DNA of 64,000 nucleotides from Bathymodiolus brooksi (taxonomy: Eukaryota; Mollusca; Bivalvia; Mytilida; Modiolidae): NCBI GenBank assembly GCA_963680875.1, contig OY804584.1:97484031-97548030 (forward strand). The letters are read 5' to 3'. The position numbers and the translations under genes are program-made. The stretch's first letter is position 1. Each line of letters starts with the position of its first letter. The notes under the pieces are model-generated. The model was not told the origin of the DNA and ran no database searches. It was given only the letters and a program-made list of their open reading frames with translations. Below are positions 24,301-33,581 of the stretch, in pieces.

Positions 24301-27300
24301 CTCAGAATAATGTGCAGAGTGGAGCAACATGTCCACCACACTGATTGTTGTTTCAGTTAGCTAGCACTATAAAAATTCAACTCAGCGTTTTGGTCTAGTA
24401 TGAAGCGGACATCGTCATCATCTCATCAAATTATAACTTGTTCTCGCCATGATATGGCTGAAAAATTGCTCATTTGGCATTGAACAACAATCACTCGCTC
24501 AAGTCAGTTGAAACTGTTGTAAATTATTGTGTTGGGTCAAACTAAAGTGCATCTAAAAGATGAAATTTTGCATACCTTAATGTCCAAATTGGCATATCCT
24601 TCATTTTGAATGTACGTGTTTATTCGCATGTTATAGAAGATTTAGCATAAACTTTTCTGTCATTATTTATACGGGAAGTATAACCTGGGTGCATTTGGTC
24701 GGATGTCCTCGGTATTCTTCTTCAGGTTAAAGGAAGATGAAACAATGGCAGACAATGTAAGTAATACAACATTGTCATAATTGTCATGCTTATCACAAAC
24801 AACTCTTAGAGATGTCTAAACACTAAGAAAAAAGTGGTTATTTGAGGCAAAATTAATGAAGCGAGGTAAACAAATCAGTGTCGTTGTCCCATTAAAAGAT
24901 GGCAACTATGTAATGTTAAATTTCCATAGAGGAGTCGATGGCATATACATTCATCAAAATTGCAACAGGAGAATATAAAACATGGACCATTTACAATGTA
25001 CCTTGTGATGAAGTACAAAATGTATAGTATTTGAATTTCAGTGTAAAAACATAAGGAATGGGGATTTAAAAAATAAGGGGAAAATTTGTCAGGTCTGTGA
25101 TTTGTTGATAGAGTATGTCAGTTTTATGGGGGGGAGGGGGGGGGTACATCAAAAGTAAACTTTTTTTTTACATCATATGCTTTAATCTATATACAAAATT
25201 TCTATTTGTAGTTAGTTCCCCAAGTGAAACACCAGACCATTATGTTGATGAGACACTTCTATTAGTCAAAGACGATGGTAAGATATTACCAGTGATATTT
25301 AGCTCACCTGACTTAAAGGGTCGTGAGGTTATGCCATCTCTTGGAATCTGTCGTCTGTAATCTTTTCACATTTGAAGCTTCTCCTATTAAACTATTAGGC
25401 CAAGTGGAACTAAATATGGTAGAAAGAAAAGTTTTGAAGATACCAAAGGAGTAATCAGAATGTTCCTCTACTACCACAATGTTAATTTTTAAACTACCTA
25501 ATTAAGCTAAGTTTATAATTTTGTTGATTAGGGAAACGAGGCTTATTGAAACAAATAATCATTAAAAATAAAACTTCCTCTCTGGAATTACTCAGACAAT
25601 TTAAACCAACATTGGCAAGATAGTTTTTTTTATGGTCCCCATGATTCTGATTTTTATACCTCATACATGTAGCACTCGTCGCAACTTTGGCTGATTCCGT
25701 ACCTTCATCAAACCTCGTCCGTATTACGATAGCTCCCATTCGAACTACTTTCGGAAATCTTCAATGAAGAAGGTATTAAAATAATTTTACTTTCGAATAT
25801 TCGTCCAATAATAATATATTTTCATTCGTCGCAATGTCGGCTGATTCTGTACCGTCATCAAAGACCAATATTTTTCAAAGCAAACTCTATACACTCATCT
25901 CAGTATTGTCGCCATTTTAGAAGTTATTCGCGGTGCGCAATGTTTGATTGAAGTGATACGGTCTTCCGGCGAAGAAATGTGACACGTAGACGCATATCAA
26001 ATATTGTATTACAGCCGAGGTATTGCGGAAGCGAGGCGGACTCACCCGAGGTTTGCCGATTGATACATGTAGGTCCAAACTCCATCCATGATGGCTGCCA
26101 TTACTAAAAATAGAAAATTCTTAGGAGCTCTTTAGCATATATTTCAGCTTTAAAGTTTGTCAAGTATTTTTTCTGATTGCAAAAATAATATATGTTTCAT
26201 TTAAAGATCTTCTCTCTGAAAATAATATATGTTTCATTTAAAGATCTTCTCTCTGAAAATAAGAGACGAATTTGAATCAGTATATTATTTTCTATCAAAC
26301 AGTTGATGGCAGAGTGACTTTGTTTGATGCCTTCATCTGCTATAATATAGACTCTCAAGGCAAAGACATTGCTTTTGTGAAAGAAATGATTAACAAATTG
26401 GAAAAACAATATGATCTGAAACTGTGTGTACCTGGTCGTGATGATTTACCTGGTGGTTCAAGATATGTTACAGAAGCTAAGCTTATAGAATCAAGGTAAA
26501 AACATAATTAAACTCTGTGTACCTGGTATTCAATGGTTAGTGTTACAGAGAGGCTAAGCTTATAGAATCAAGGTAAAAACATAATTAAACTCTGTGTACC
26601 TGGTATTCAATGGTTAGTGTTACAGAGGCTAAGCTTATAGAATCAAGGTAAAAACCTAATTAAACTCTGTGTACCTGGTATTCAGTGGTTAGTGTTACAG
26701 AGGCTAAGCTTATAGAATCAAGGTAAAAACCTAATTAAACTCTGTGTACCTGGTATTCAATGGTTAGTGTTACAGAGGCTAAGCTTATAGAATCAAGTTA
26801 AAAACATAATTAAACTTAGTGTACCTGGTATTCAATGGTTAGTGTTACAGAGGCTAAGCTTATAGAATCAAGGTAAACACATAATTAAACTCTGTGTACC
26901 TGGTATTCAATGGTTAGTGTTACAGAGGCTAAGCTTATAGAATCAAGGTAAAAACCTAATTAAACTCTGTGTACCTGGTATTCAATGGTTAGTGTTACAG
27001 AGGCTAAGCTTATAGAATCAAAGTAAAAACATAATTAAACTCTGTGTACCTGGTATTCAATGGTTAGTGTTACAGAGGCTAAGCTTATAGAATCAAGGTA
27101 AAAACATAATTAAGCTCTGTGTACCTGGTATTCAATGGTTAGTGTTACAGAGGCTAAGCTTATAGAATCAAGGTAAAAACATAATTAAACTCTGTGTACC
27201 TGGTATTCAATGGTTAGTGTTATAGAGACTAAGCTTATAGAATCAAGGTAAACACATAATTAAACTCTGTGTACCTGGTATTCAATGGTTAGTGTTACAG

Positions 27301-30300
27301 AGGCTAAGCTTATATAATCAAGGTAAAAACCTAATTAAACTCTGTGTACCTGGTATTCAATGGTTAGTGTTACAGAGGCTAAGCTTATAGAATCAAGGTA
27401 AAAACCTAATTAAACTCTGTGTACCTGGTATTCAATGGTTAGTGTTACAGAGGCTAAGCTTATAGAATCAAGGTAAAAACCTAATTAAACTCTGTGTACC
27501 TGGTATTCAATGGTTAGTGTTACAGAGGCTAAGCTTATAGAATAAAGGTAAAAAGCTAATTACAGTCAAACCAGCTTTAGTAACCACCTCTATTAAGCAA
27601 TAATTTGTATTATGTGACCTTAATTTTTATTTCCCTTCACAGTGCATTTCATATCAATTAAGCCTGTATTAAGTGACCACCTGTCTTAATTATGTGACCA
27701 TATTGCTCTGTTTCCTTGGAAGGTCACATAAGACAGGTTTGACAGTGTAAACTCTGTGTACCTGGTATTCAATGGTTAGTGTCCTTTTCTCTGGTTCGAT
27801 AGATAGTGGGTTCAATCATGGTTGAGTTTACCTAATAGTTGACCAAATAATTGGTATGTGTTGGCTTCTTCTTCACACAGGGACCGTCGTGATCGTATGG
27901 TAGTTGAATTTATAAATACCTGTGCAGTCAATGCCTATCGCCACTGATGTTGTGAGTTTGAACCCTGTTCATGGCGAGGTCTACTCGATACAACATTTTG
28001 TAATAAAGTTTGTCAGTGACTTGCGACAGGTCGCTGGTTTCCTCTGGGTACTCCGGTTTCCTCCACCAATAAAACTGACCACCATGATATTTATAACTGA
28101 AATATTGTTGAAAGTGGTGTTTTAAACACCATCAGCCTCAACCTTGTCCACTCAGCACACAATGACTGGTTGGCTTGGAGTCCAGATAATTGACAAATGT
28201 CCTGTTGTTTCAGGTAGCTGTCATTATCATAGAATATTTGCACATTTCCAAATTTGATTCTAAAATTATACATGGTACAGGAGTTATTTCCCTTTAGCGT
28301 AAAGTTCAGTGAAAATGATATATATAATTTTCTATAATCTGTTCAAATTTTCAATGGTGTGAATTTTCTATTTGCTATAAAATTATCCTCTGATTTTTTT
28401 ACAAGGTTCAAATATCTACAAATTATGAGAAAATTTGTTGTCCTTTCCATTGTTCTTGATAGGCCAGGTACCATTTTGCCTGTCACAAGGGAAAGAAGTA
28501 TAAAAAAAAGTATAAAATCAGTAATTTTTATAATTATACCTCCGCTCCTCCGAGGGGGGAGGGGGGTATACTGTTTTACGTCTGTCCGTCCGTCCAAGAT
28601 ATTTTTCGCCGCATTTTTCTTAGTAACTGTTGATGGCAGAAATCTGATATTTGGTCACAAGCGTCATATAGGTATACCATATTGTGGGTAGCATTTTTGG
28701 ACCCGTCAGATTCCTACTTCCTGTTTGCCGACTTAGTTGGTTTTTATACACATTGAACATATATGCACATTTTTTGTCACATTTTTCTCAGCAACTATTG
28801 ATGGCAGAAATCTGATATTTGGTCACAAGCTTCATATAGGTACCCCGTATCGTGCTCCCTGTTTGCCGACTTTGTTGATTTTTATACACATTTAACATAC
28901 ATTTGTATATGCAACTTTTTTCGTCACATTTTTCTTAGCAACTATTGATGACAGGAATCTGATATTTGGTTACAAGCTTCATATAGGTATGCCATATTGT
29001 GGGAAGTGTTTTTGGACCTGTCAGATTCCTACTTCCTGTTTTCCGACTTATTTGGTTTTTATACACATTGAACATATATGCACATTTTTCGTCACAATTT
29101 TCTCAGCAACTATTGATGGCAGAAATCTGATATTTGGTCACAAGCTTCATATAGGTACCCCATATTGTGGAAAGCGTTTTTTGACCCATCATATTCCTAC
29201 TTCCTATTTGCCGAAGAGCAGGGGTATCATAAGTGAGCATTAGCTCACAGTTCATCTTGTTGAATTAGGAATGTACAAAAGTTCTATTCAGTTTAGTACA
29301 TGGTAGATATCATCGTCAAAAGAAACTTGTTCTTGCCATGATATACTTAAAACTTGCCCACTTGGCGTTAAACAACAATTGCCTTGCTATCATACACTAA
29401 TGCTAAAATCGTCTTGGATGCTGACAGTAATGATGTCAGTTTGTTTTATAATTTTCTTATATTATGAAAAGAAAGTTTAAGCACTGATGGTCAACAATTC
29501 CACCAATATCAACAAAATGAACACCTTTCATCTCAAATCATTGAACATAGATAAAAACCACTAAATAAGACTTTGGAAATCCAGGGTCCTGATTTGGGAC
29601 AGGCACAAATATGTGGCAGTGTCAACTCGGTTAATAGGATAATTAGATCTCCAATGGCAATGCAATACAGATATAAACAAGTGGAAAAAAACAAGACCAG
29701 ATGCTATCAGAAAGGCAAATGACAACATAAACATGAACAGTACAATAGCACAGTCAATAAGTGCTCATAGTTAACTGACTACCAGCTAGGAAGATAGTAT
29801 ATGTGGGTTAAAGACCATTACTCTTTGAACCTAAAAATTCATGAATGATTCTTCTAACATACATTGTATTTAATATCAATTAGTCATAAACATCTAAAGA
29901 AATTAATTGACTTTGTAGTAGACCAGAATAGGACATCAATTTGTAGAAATCAAATGCAATCAAACTTGTCCATGCAGTCACCTGTATTAAAAGACCAGCT
30001 TTTTCTTGTCCTGTCATAGAAAATTTCATATGAATTGAACCTATTTTAAAAAGTCACCTGTCTTATAAAACCACTCTTTCTCTCTCTCAAAGGTGACCTC
30101 TTAATACAGGTTTGCCTATATTGAACATAACATAGTAATTATAATATGGATTGATCTATAAATAAACTGGTTTTCTATTTTTATAGATGTAAAAGAATGA
30201 TCATAGTCTTGTCTCATGAATATCTACACAGTGCTGCCTGTGATTTCCAAGTCAAGTTTGCTCATGCCTTAGCACCAGGTAAGAAATACAAAATCAAAGC

Positions 30301-33300
30301 ACTCAAAGAACTCGATTGAAGCTTGTATAACACAGGGGTGGGTTAGATATTATCCACTGTAATAATGACAGGATATTGTGTACAATATGATATTTATAGA
30401 CGGCTGCTATGGTTGTGATCGTATGGTAATTGGATTTTCAACTATCACCACTAAAATTGTGAGTTCAAATCGGGCTCATGGCGAGGTGTACTTTATACAA
30501 CATTATGTGATAAAGTTTGTCAGTGACTTGCAACAGGTAGATAATTATCTCCCGGTACTCTGGTTTCCCCCACCAATAAAACTGACCGCTACAATATAAT
30601 TGAAAAACTGATGAAAGTGGTGTTAATCACCATAATCCTCCTCCTTTACTGCACCAGCTAAAGGGTTAATCTTAGTAAGTACATTTAGTTGCAAATTATT
30701 TTAATAAGGGTGTGCTCAATCATTGATTTTCGATTGACTTTGACTTTCCGATTATCAATCTTAAAAATCTTAACAGATTTCCAGCACTAGTATTGAGAGT
30801 ATGTTTAACAGTTACTATAGGAACCACATCAGTGGTGTAATGGTTAGCGTGCTTGCCTCAAGTGCGGTAGATTAAGGGTTTGAGCCCTGACCACGTCAAA
30901 TCTTTGACTATAATATTTGTATTTGTTGCTTCCTAGCTAAGCACGCAGCATTAAGGAGTAAGAGCAAAGACTGGTTGGATCGGAATCAGGATAATGTGTC
31001 CAAGTGAAGTGACATGTCTACTTGCAGACTGTTGTTTCAGTGAGCTATCACTATAATGAGCCAATTAGATTTGTTGGTCTAGTACAGAGTGGCCATCATC
31101 TCATCGAATGTGACTAGTTCTCGCCATAATATAGCTGAAATATTGCTCACTCACTCACTCACTCTCGCTCACCCACCCACCCACTCACTCACTCACTCAC
31201 TCACTCACTCCTCCTATAGGTATTGATTATGCATAACAAAGTTGCATTGTAAGTCTTAATTAATAATATGATAGGCAGTTAGCAAATTTTACATGACCAA
31301 ATGTGATTGTATGACAGAAAAATTATTTCTACCAGTAGGATCACCATATGTGATAAAAATAGTGAAATAATACCTCCCTCATTAGGGATACATCATAATA
31401 ATTTCATGAGTAGTGAGTGTGAAATAATACCATCCTCAATAAAAGGTTTTTCTTTAATAGCGATCGATAACTAAAATAATTGACATGTAAATTTCCTTTT
31501 TGTCTAATACCTATTATCAAGCAACAAGCTTGACATGGGCATATTATCATTGATTTCTATGTGTAATAATGTAGCGTTATTATTAACATCACATTTACCT
31601 TCTATGCAAAGTCGTGGTCGTGATCTGGATAAATATACTATTGTTTATATACTTTGCTTGAAATGGACTTCTCATTTACCTTCTATGCAAAGTCGTGGTC
31701 AGTGAGCTATCACTATAATGAGCCAATTAGATTTGTTGGTCTAGTACAGAGTGGCCATCATCTCATCGAATGTGACTAGTTCTCGCCATTATATAGCTGA
31801 AATATCACTCACTCACTTGCTCCCTCCCTCCCTCCCTCCATCACTCACTCACTCACTCACTCACTCCCTCCCTCCCTCCCACCCACTCACTCACTCACTC
31901 ACTCACTCACTCACTCACTCACTCATATATAGGTATTGATTTATACATAACAAAGTTGCATTGTAAGTCTTAGTTAATAATATGTTAGGCAGTTAGCAAA
32001 TGTTACATGACCAAATGTGATTGTACGACAGAAAAATTATTTCTACCAGTAAGATCACCATATATGTGATAAAAATAGTGAATTGATATTCACCTCATTA
32101 GGGATACATCATAATAGATTTATTGTTAGTGAGTGTCAAATAATACCATCCTCAATAAAAGTTTTTTTTAGCTCACCTTGCCAAAGGCGACGTGAACTTT
32201 TGCCCTAAGCCTAATGAACTGAAACTTGGTAGGAAGTATCTATGGAAGGTCCTCTATAAAGATTGCTCATTTCGTCCCGATCCATTAACAAACATGGCCA
32301 CCACAGGCAATGCTTGTTTCTGATTAGCCGATTTTTTAAAATCTTCTCCTCTGAAACCGCTTGGCCAAAAGAACTGAAAGTTGGTAGGAAGCATCTATGG
32401 AAGGTCCTCTATAAAGATTGCTCATTTCGTCCCAATCCGTTAACAAACATGGCCGCCACAAGCAATTCTTGTATTTAATAGCGATAACTAAAATAATTGA
32501 CATGTAAATTTTCTATATTTTCTAATACCTATTATGAAGCAACAAGCATGACACACACATATTATCATTGATTTCTATGTGTAATAATGTAACGTTATAT
32601 TGACGTCACAGGAACATTATCTGGATAAATATACTATTGTTTATATACTTTGCTTGAAATGGACTTCTCACTTACCTTCGATGCAAAGGAGCAGTCGTGG
32701 TCGTGATCGTATGGTTGTTGGATTTACAACTTCCTGTGCAATCAGTGCCTATCACCACTAAAGTTGTGAGTTCTAACCCCGTTCGTGGTGAGGTGGACTA
32801 GATACAAAATTATGTGATAAAGTGTGTCAGTGACTGGCGACTGGTTGGTTATTTTCACCTGGTACTCCGGTTTCCTCCACCAATAAAACTGACCACCACG
32901 ACATAACTGAAATATTGTTGAAAGTGGCGTTAAACACCATAAACCTAAATCAACTCTTCAATGCAATATTGCTCTGAGAAATCCATTCTCACAAAACAGA
33001 TGTAAGATAGTTTATCTGTATCTGTTACTTTTTAGTTTAATATGATGTGAGTTTTTTCTTCTTTTTAAGGTGCCAGAAGTAAGAAGTTGATTCCGGTACT
33101 TATTGAACCAAGTGTCCCAATCCCTCAAATTCTACGGCACGTAACTTTGTGTGACTACACAAAGCAAGACTTGATGGAATGGTTTTGGGAAAGGCTAGCC
33201 AAATCTGTTAAAGCTCCGTTAGACCAAGAACATCCACGTCAAAACTTTGAATCATCGTCTCCTGTTCCTATATCGTCATCGTCTTCTTCGTCTGTGTCAG

Positions 33301-33581
33301 TGTCGCTATCTCCGTCATCGTCGTTTTCTACCATCGAAAATTACTGTATGTCAAATTCATCGTTACGGAACGCACAACATATGTTAGAGGATGAAAACAG
33401 TACAGCCAGTCCAGATTCTGGATTTCAGTCAAGTCTGACTAATAGTGACGAATCATTTCCCTTAAATAACTTACAATCTACTTCTGTAGTAGGTTCCAAC
33501 AAGAAAGATAAAGGCAAGAAGAATATAATGACCAAACTATTTGGGAAGAAAAACAACAATCATACTAGTAGTCAAGCTTGA
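16923..33581 (+). CDS. MYD88: MyD88 adaptor, copy A (six exons, complete)
   Basis: Cytosolic adaptor that in this family links TLR/IL-1R TIR domains to IRAK kinases. Coding exons: 16923-17310, 23656-23730, 25212-25277, 26303-26495, 30187-30278 and 33070-33581. All introns are GT-AG, with donor phases 1,1,1,2,1, giving 441 codons. A death domain spans about residues 24-127 ([21 protein letters not shown]). The intermediate region is about 128-182. The TIR domain is about 183-318: box 1 FDAFICY (184-190), box 2 / BB loop RDDLPGG with Pro226, box 3 WFW (309-311). A tail of about 120 residues is Ser-rich and ends in a Lys-rich stretch. Human MyD88 has 296 residues and no such tail. The ATG is the first in the frame and precedes the death domain at the usual distance. 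The tandem paralogue starts at 53786. Confidence 0.95.
17331..17442. repeat. Long hairpin just inside intron 1 of copy A
   Basis: The left arm (CGTTGAGATTAGACTT at 17344, then CTGCTCTGTATC) pairs with the right arm (GATACAGGGCAG, then AAGTCTAATCTCAACG). Stems are about 45-50 bp with a few mismatches and a loop of about 8 nt, some 20 bp after the exon 1 donor. It could be a MITE or a structured intronic RNA of pre-miRNA size. Confidence 0.75.
17443..17645 (+). mobile_element. tRNA-derived SINE, family 2, 3'-truncated
   Basis: Starts GCCGCATCAGTGGCATAATA and includes TTAAAATTGGTATTTGTTGC, GCAAAGACTGGTTTGCTCGG and GTCTGAGTGGAGCGACATG. It is cut off where the following GGGGTGTAACGATAC sequence begins. 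Confidence 0.8.
17646..17745. mobile_element. Terminal fragment of a DNA transposon (GGGGTGTAACGATAC-type end)
   Basis: TAGGGGTGTAACGATACACC resembles the ends of hAT-type elements I know of. It is followed by an inverted pair of CGATACGTATCGCGATA motifs at 17677 and 17708. Only one end is visible, so family assignment is tentative. Confidence 0.4.
17746..18469. other. Intron 1 of copy A, no feature seen (17746-18469)
   Basis: AT-rich intronic DNA; a run of AATTAAATAAACAACA-type low complexity near 17850-17920. Nothing else supported. Confidence 0.5.
18470..19055. repeat. Intronic tandem repeat of about 70-85 bp, six to seven units
   Basis: Units share TGATCTTGAATAACAGTCAG, GGTCATATCTAGAAAGG and CCCCTCAAGGGCCCTCATGT. 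The landmark GCCCTCATGT recurs at about 18561, 18646, 18728, 18811, 18880 and 18962. Units vary in length through small deletions. Confidence 0.9.
19056..19555. other. Intron 1 of copy A, no feature seen (19056-19555)
   Basis: AT-rich intronic DNA with no recognisable repeat or coding sequence. Confidence 0.5.
19556..19715 (+). mobile_element. tRNA-derived SINE, family 1, 5'-truncated
   Basis: Contains the family 1 tail: TTATGTGATAAAGTTTGTCA, TTCTCCGGGTTCTCC, TTCCTCCACCAATAAAACTG, CTGAAATATTGATAAAAGTGG and the terminal CATTAAACACCAT. The tRNA-like head is missing. Confidence 0.88.
19716..21270. other. Intron 1 of copy A, AT-rich, no feature seen (19716-21270)
   Basis: Very AT-rich with many short ATATAT stretches and no coding signal. 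A block of TTTAACAAAATATGCAA-like degenerate repeats runs at 20830-21000. Confidence 0.5.
21271..21303. repeat. (TA)n microsatellite
   Basis: Uninterrupted TA dinucleotides of about 30 bp. Confidence 0.9.
21304..22880. other. Intron 1 of copy A, no gene (21304-22880)
   Basis: The stretch 21595-21845 (GCCTAGGGACCTTCAAGCTT, then TAGGGGCCTAAAAGGACATA) has the composition of a dispersed-repeat remnant, but I cannot name it. The rest is plain AT-rich intron. Confidence 0.4.
22932..23027 (-). mobile_element. Type-II tRNA-like (Ser/Leu-type) SINE head or tRNA pseudogene
   Basis: On the minus strand: GTAGTCGAGTGGTCTAGGGC (A box), CGCTGGACGTAAGG, a long variable region, then GTGTGGGTTCAAATCC (B box). 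The acceptor stem halves do not pair, so it is not a functional tRNA. TA-rich microsatellite sequence flanks it at 23028-23110. Confidence 0.6.
23656..23730 (+). CDS. MYD88: MyD88 copy A exon 2
   Basis: A 75-nt exon between TCTTTCTTTTTTCAG and GTATGT, phase 1 at both ends. It encodes [20 protein letters not shown] and a few more residues of the intermediate region. Copy B has the matching exon at 59512 with RDAMNHIEINERLEKD, which supports both. Confidence 0.9.
23731..24195. other. Intron 2 of copy A, 5' part (23731-24195)
   Basis: AT-rich intronic sequence. No coding or repeat feature supported. Confidence 0.5.
24196..24500 (+). mobile_element. Chimeric SINE: family 1 head joined to family 2 tail
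   Basis: 5' part (24196-24303) is the family 1 head: GGTCGTGATCGTATAGAAGT, GTGTCTATCGCCACTAG, a B-box-like GGCTTGAATCCC, then GGAGAGATGTACTC. From about 24304 it switches to the family 2 body: GAATAATGTGCAGAGTGGAG, GTTTCAGTTAGCTAGCAC, GGTCTAGTATGAAGCGGAC, CTCGCCATGATATGGCTG. The join falls between homologous positions of the two SINEs. Confidence 0.8.
24501..25211. other. Intron 2 of copy A, 3' part (24501-25211)
   Basis: AT-rich. ACAATGGCAGACAATGTAAG at about 24741 looks like a short start codon plus donor, but its phase does not fit exon 3, so it is not called. A G-rich run lies at 25128-25144. Confidence 0.4.
25212..25277 (+). CDS. MYD88: MyD88 copy A exon 3
   Basis: A 66-nt exon after TTTGTAG and before GTAAGA, phase 1 at both ends. 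Encodes [20 protein letters not shown] and two more residues before the TIR domain. Its core DHYVDET is identical in copy B (61460-61537). Confidence 0.92.
25278..26302. other. Intron 3 of copy A
   Basis: Contains a partial internal repeat (CGTCGCAACTTTGGCTGATT at 25678 and CGTCGCAATGTCGGCTGATT at 25828) and a perfect 37-bp direct duplication at 26184-26257 (TATATGTTTCATTTAAAGAT). TTTTGAAGATACCAAAGG at 25432 may be a small remnant of the satellite-bearing element. Confidence 0.6.
26303..26495 (+). CDS. MYD88: MyD88 copy A exon 4 (TIR boxes 1 and 2)
   Basis: A 193-nt exon encoding [20 protein letters not shown] through the BB loop [11 protein letters not shown] to AKLIESR. Donor GTAAAA, phase 2. 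Box 1 FDAFICY is identical to human MyD88, and the BB-loop Pro is retained. The end of this exon with its donor is repeated in tandem through the first kilobase of the following intron. Confidence 0.95.
26496..27560. repeat. 75-bp tandem array derived from the exon 4 end and its splice donor, 14 units
   Basis: Each unit contains TGTGTACCTGGTATTCAATG, TTACAGAGGCTAAGCTTATA, GAATCAAG, then donor-like GTAAAAAC and a few intronic bases. The landmark GCTTATAG falls at 26481 in the exon and then at 26558, 26633, 26708 and every 75 bp to 27533. Relative to the exon the unit lacks about 18 bp in the BB-loop codons. GTAAA directly follows the exon-like segment in all but one unit (GTTAAA near 26797). 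A partial fifteenth unit lies beyond an inserted MITE at 27750-27782. Confidence 0.93.
27561..27749. mobile_element. MITE with TACAGTCAAACC-type inverted ends
   Basis: Left end TACAGTCAAACC and right end GGTTTGACAGTGTA are inverted copies. The interior contains TAAGTGACCACCTGTCTTAA-type repeats. TA at each end fits a Tc1/mariner-type target. It interrupts the exon-derived array, so it inserted after the array formed. Related pieces lie at 29970-30115 and 40060-40135. Confidence 0.75.
27881..28136 (+). mobile_element. tRNA-derived SINE, family 1, near full length
   Basis: Head GGACCGTCGTGATCGTATGG, B-box-like GAGTTTGAACCC, body TCAGTGACTTGCGACAGGTC, tail TTCCTCCACCAATAAAACTG, ending GGTGTTTTAAACACCAT. 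A short piece of family 2 (CAATGACTGGTTGGCTTGG) follows at 28159-28200. Confidence 0.88.
28536..29262 (+). mobile_element. Dispersed element with internal tandem repeat of about 160 bp (type I)
   Basis: Starts with ATACCTCCGCTCC and GAGGGGGGTATACTG. It contains four to five units with TTGATGGCAGAAATCTGATA, TTTGGTCACAAGC, TCATATAGGTA and TTCCTACTTCCTGTTTGCCG, and ends with GGGGTATCATAAGTGAGC and TTAGCTCACAGTTC. This matches the general plan of molluscan elements that carry a minisatellite core between unique arms. Confidence 0.75.
29263..30186. other. Intron 4 of copy A, 3' part
   Basis: AT-rich. The stretch 29970-30115 is a degenerate relative of the TACAGTCAAACC MITE (AGTCACCTGTATTAAAAGAC, then TTAATACAGGTTTGCC). 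Otherwise no feature. Confidence 0.5.
30187..30278 (+). CDS. MYD88: MyD88 copy A exon 5 (TIR)
   Basis: A 92-nt exon after TTTTTATAG and before GTAAGA. Encodes [20 protein letters not shown] then [10 protein letters not shown], matching the human segment CRRMVVVVSDDYLQ. Same length and phases as copy B exon 5. Confidence 0.95.
30402..30636 (+). mobile_element. tRNA-derived SINE, family 1
   Basis: GGTTGTGATCGTATGGTAAT, then TTGTGAGTTCAAATC, TTATGTGATAAAGTTTGTCA, CCACCAATAAAACTGACCGC and GGTGTTAATCACCAT. Small internal deletion in the head. Confidence 0.85.
30820..31210 (+). mobile_element. tRNA-derived SINE, family 2, full length with (CTCA)n tail
   Basis: Head GAACCACATCAGTGGTGTAA, A-box TGGTTAGCGTGC, B-box GGGTTTGAGCCC. 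The full body runs to TCTCGCCATAATATAGCTG, followed by ACTCACTCACTC microsatellite to 31210. The second half is duplicated at 31697. Confidence 0.9.
31026..31696. repeat. First copy of an intronic segmental duplication
   Basis: Begins in the SINE 3' half (GTCAGTGAGCTATCACTATA-like sequence), includes its CTCA tail and unique intron (GGTATTGATTATGCATAACA, GGGATACATCATAATA), and ends at a truncated family 1 SINE head (AAGTCGTGGTC). The second copy follows directly. Confidence 0.8.
31697..32692. repeat. Second copy of the intronic duplication, with an insertion
   Basis: Repeats 31026-31696 in direct orientation, with an expanded CTCA/CCTC microsatellite (31801-31925). It is interrupted at 32169-32477 by an unrelated element. 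The match resumes with TAATAGCGATAACTAAAATA and continues to GGACTTCTCACTTACCTTCG. Confidence 0.8.
32169..32477 (+). mobile_element. Short copy of a dispersed array element (type II), two units
   Basis: Starts AGCTCACCTTGCCAAAGGCG. Two units share AACTGAAACTTGGTAGGAAG, TATCTATGGAAGGTCC and AACAAACATGGCC. A longer relative with five units lies at 39049-39861. Confidence 0.75.
32693..32946 (+). mobile_element. tRNA-derived SINE, family 1, full length
   Basis: Complete from GCAGTCGTGGTCGTGATCG through GTGCCTATCACCACTAAAG, TTCCTCCACCAATAAAACTG to GGCGTTAAACACCAT. It lies 120 bp before exon 6 of MyD88 copy A. Confidence 0.9.
33070..33581 (+). CDS. MYD88: MyD88 copy A exon 6 (TIR box 3 and Ser-rich tail)
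   Basis: Acceptor CTTTTTAAG. Encodes [14 protein letters not shown], then [20 protein letters not shown] (box 3 FW). A tail of about 120 residues has a Ser run ([17 protein letters not shown]) and a basic end ([17 protein letters not shown]). The stop TGA is at 33579-33581. Confidence 0.95.

Noticed and set aside
24741..24765. Possible alternative first exon (ATGGCAGACAAT then GTAAGT) in intron 2 of copy A
   Set aside because: The donor phase (0) does not match exon 3 (phase 1), so it would not join the MyD88 frame; probably chance.
31751..31939. Frame with repeated SLTHSL/LPPS residues
   Set aside because: Translation of a CTCA/CCTC microsatellite after a SINE; not a protein gene.
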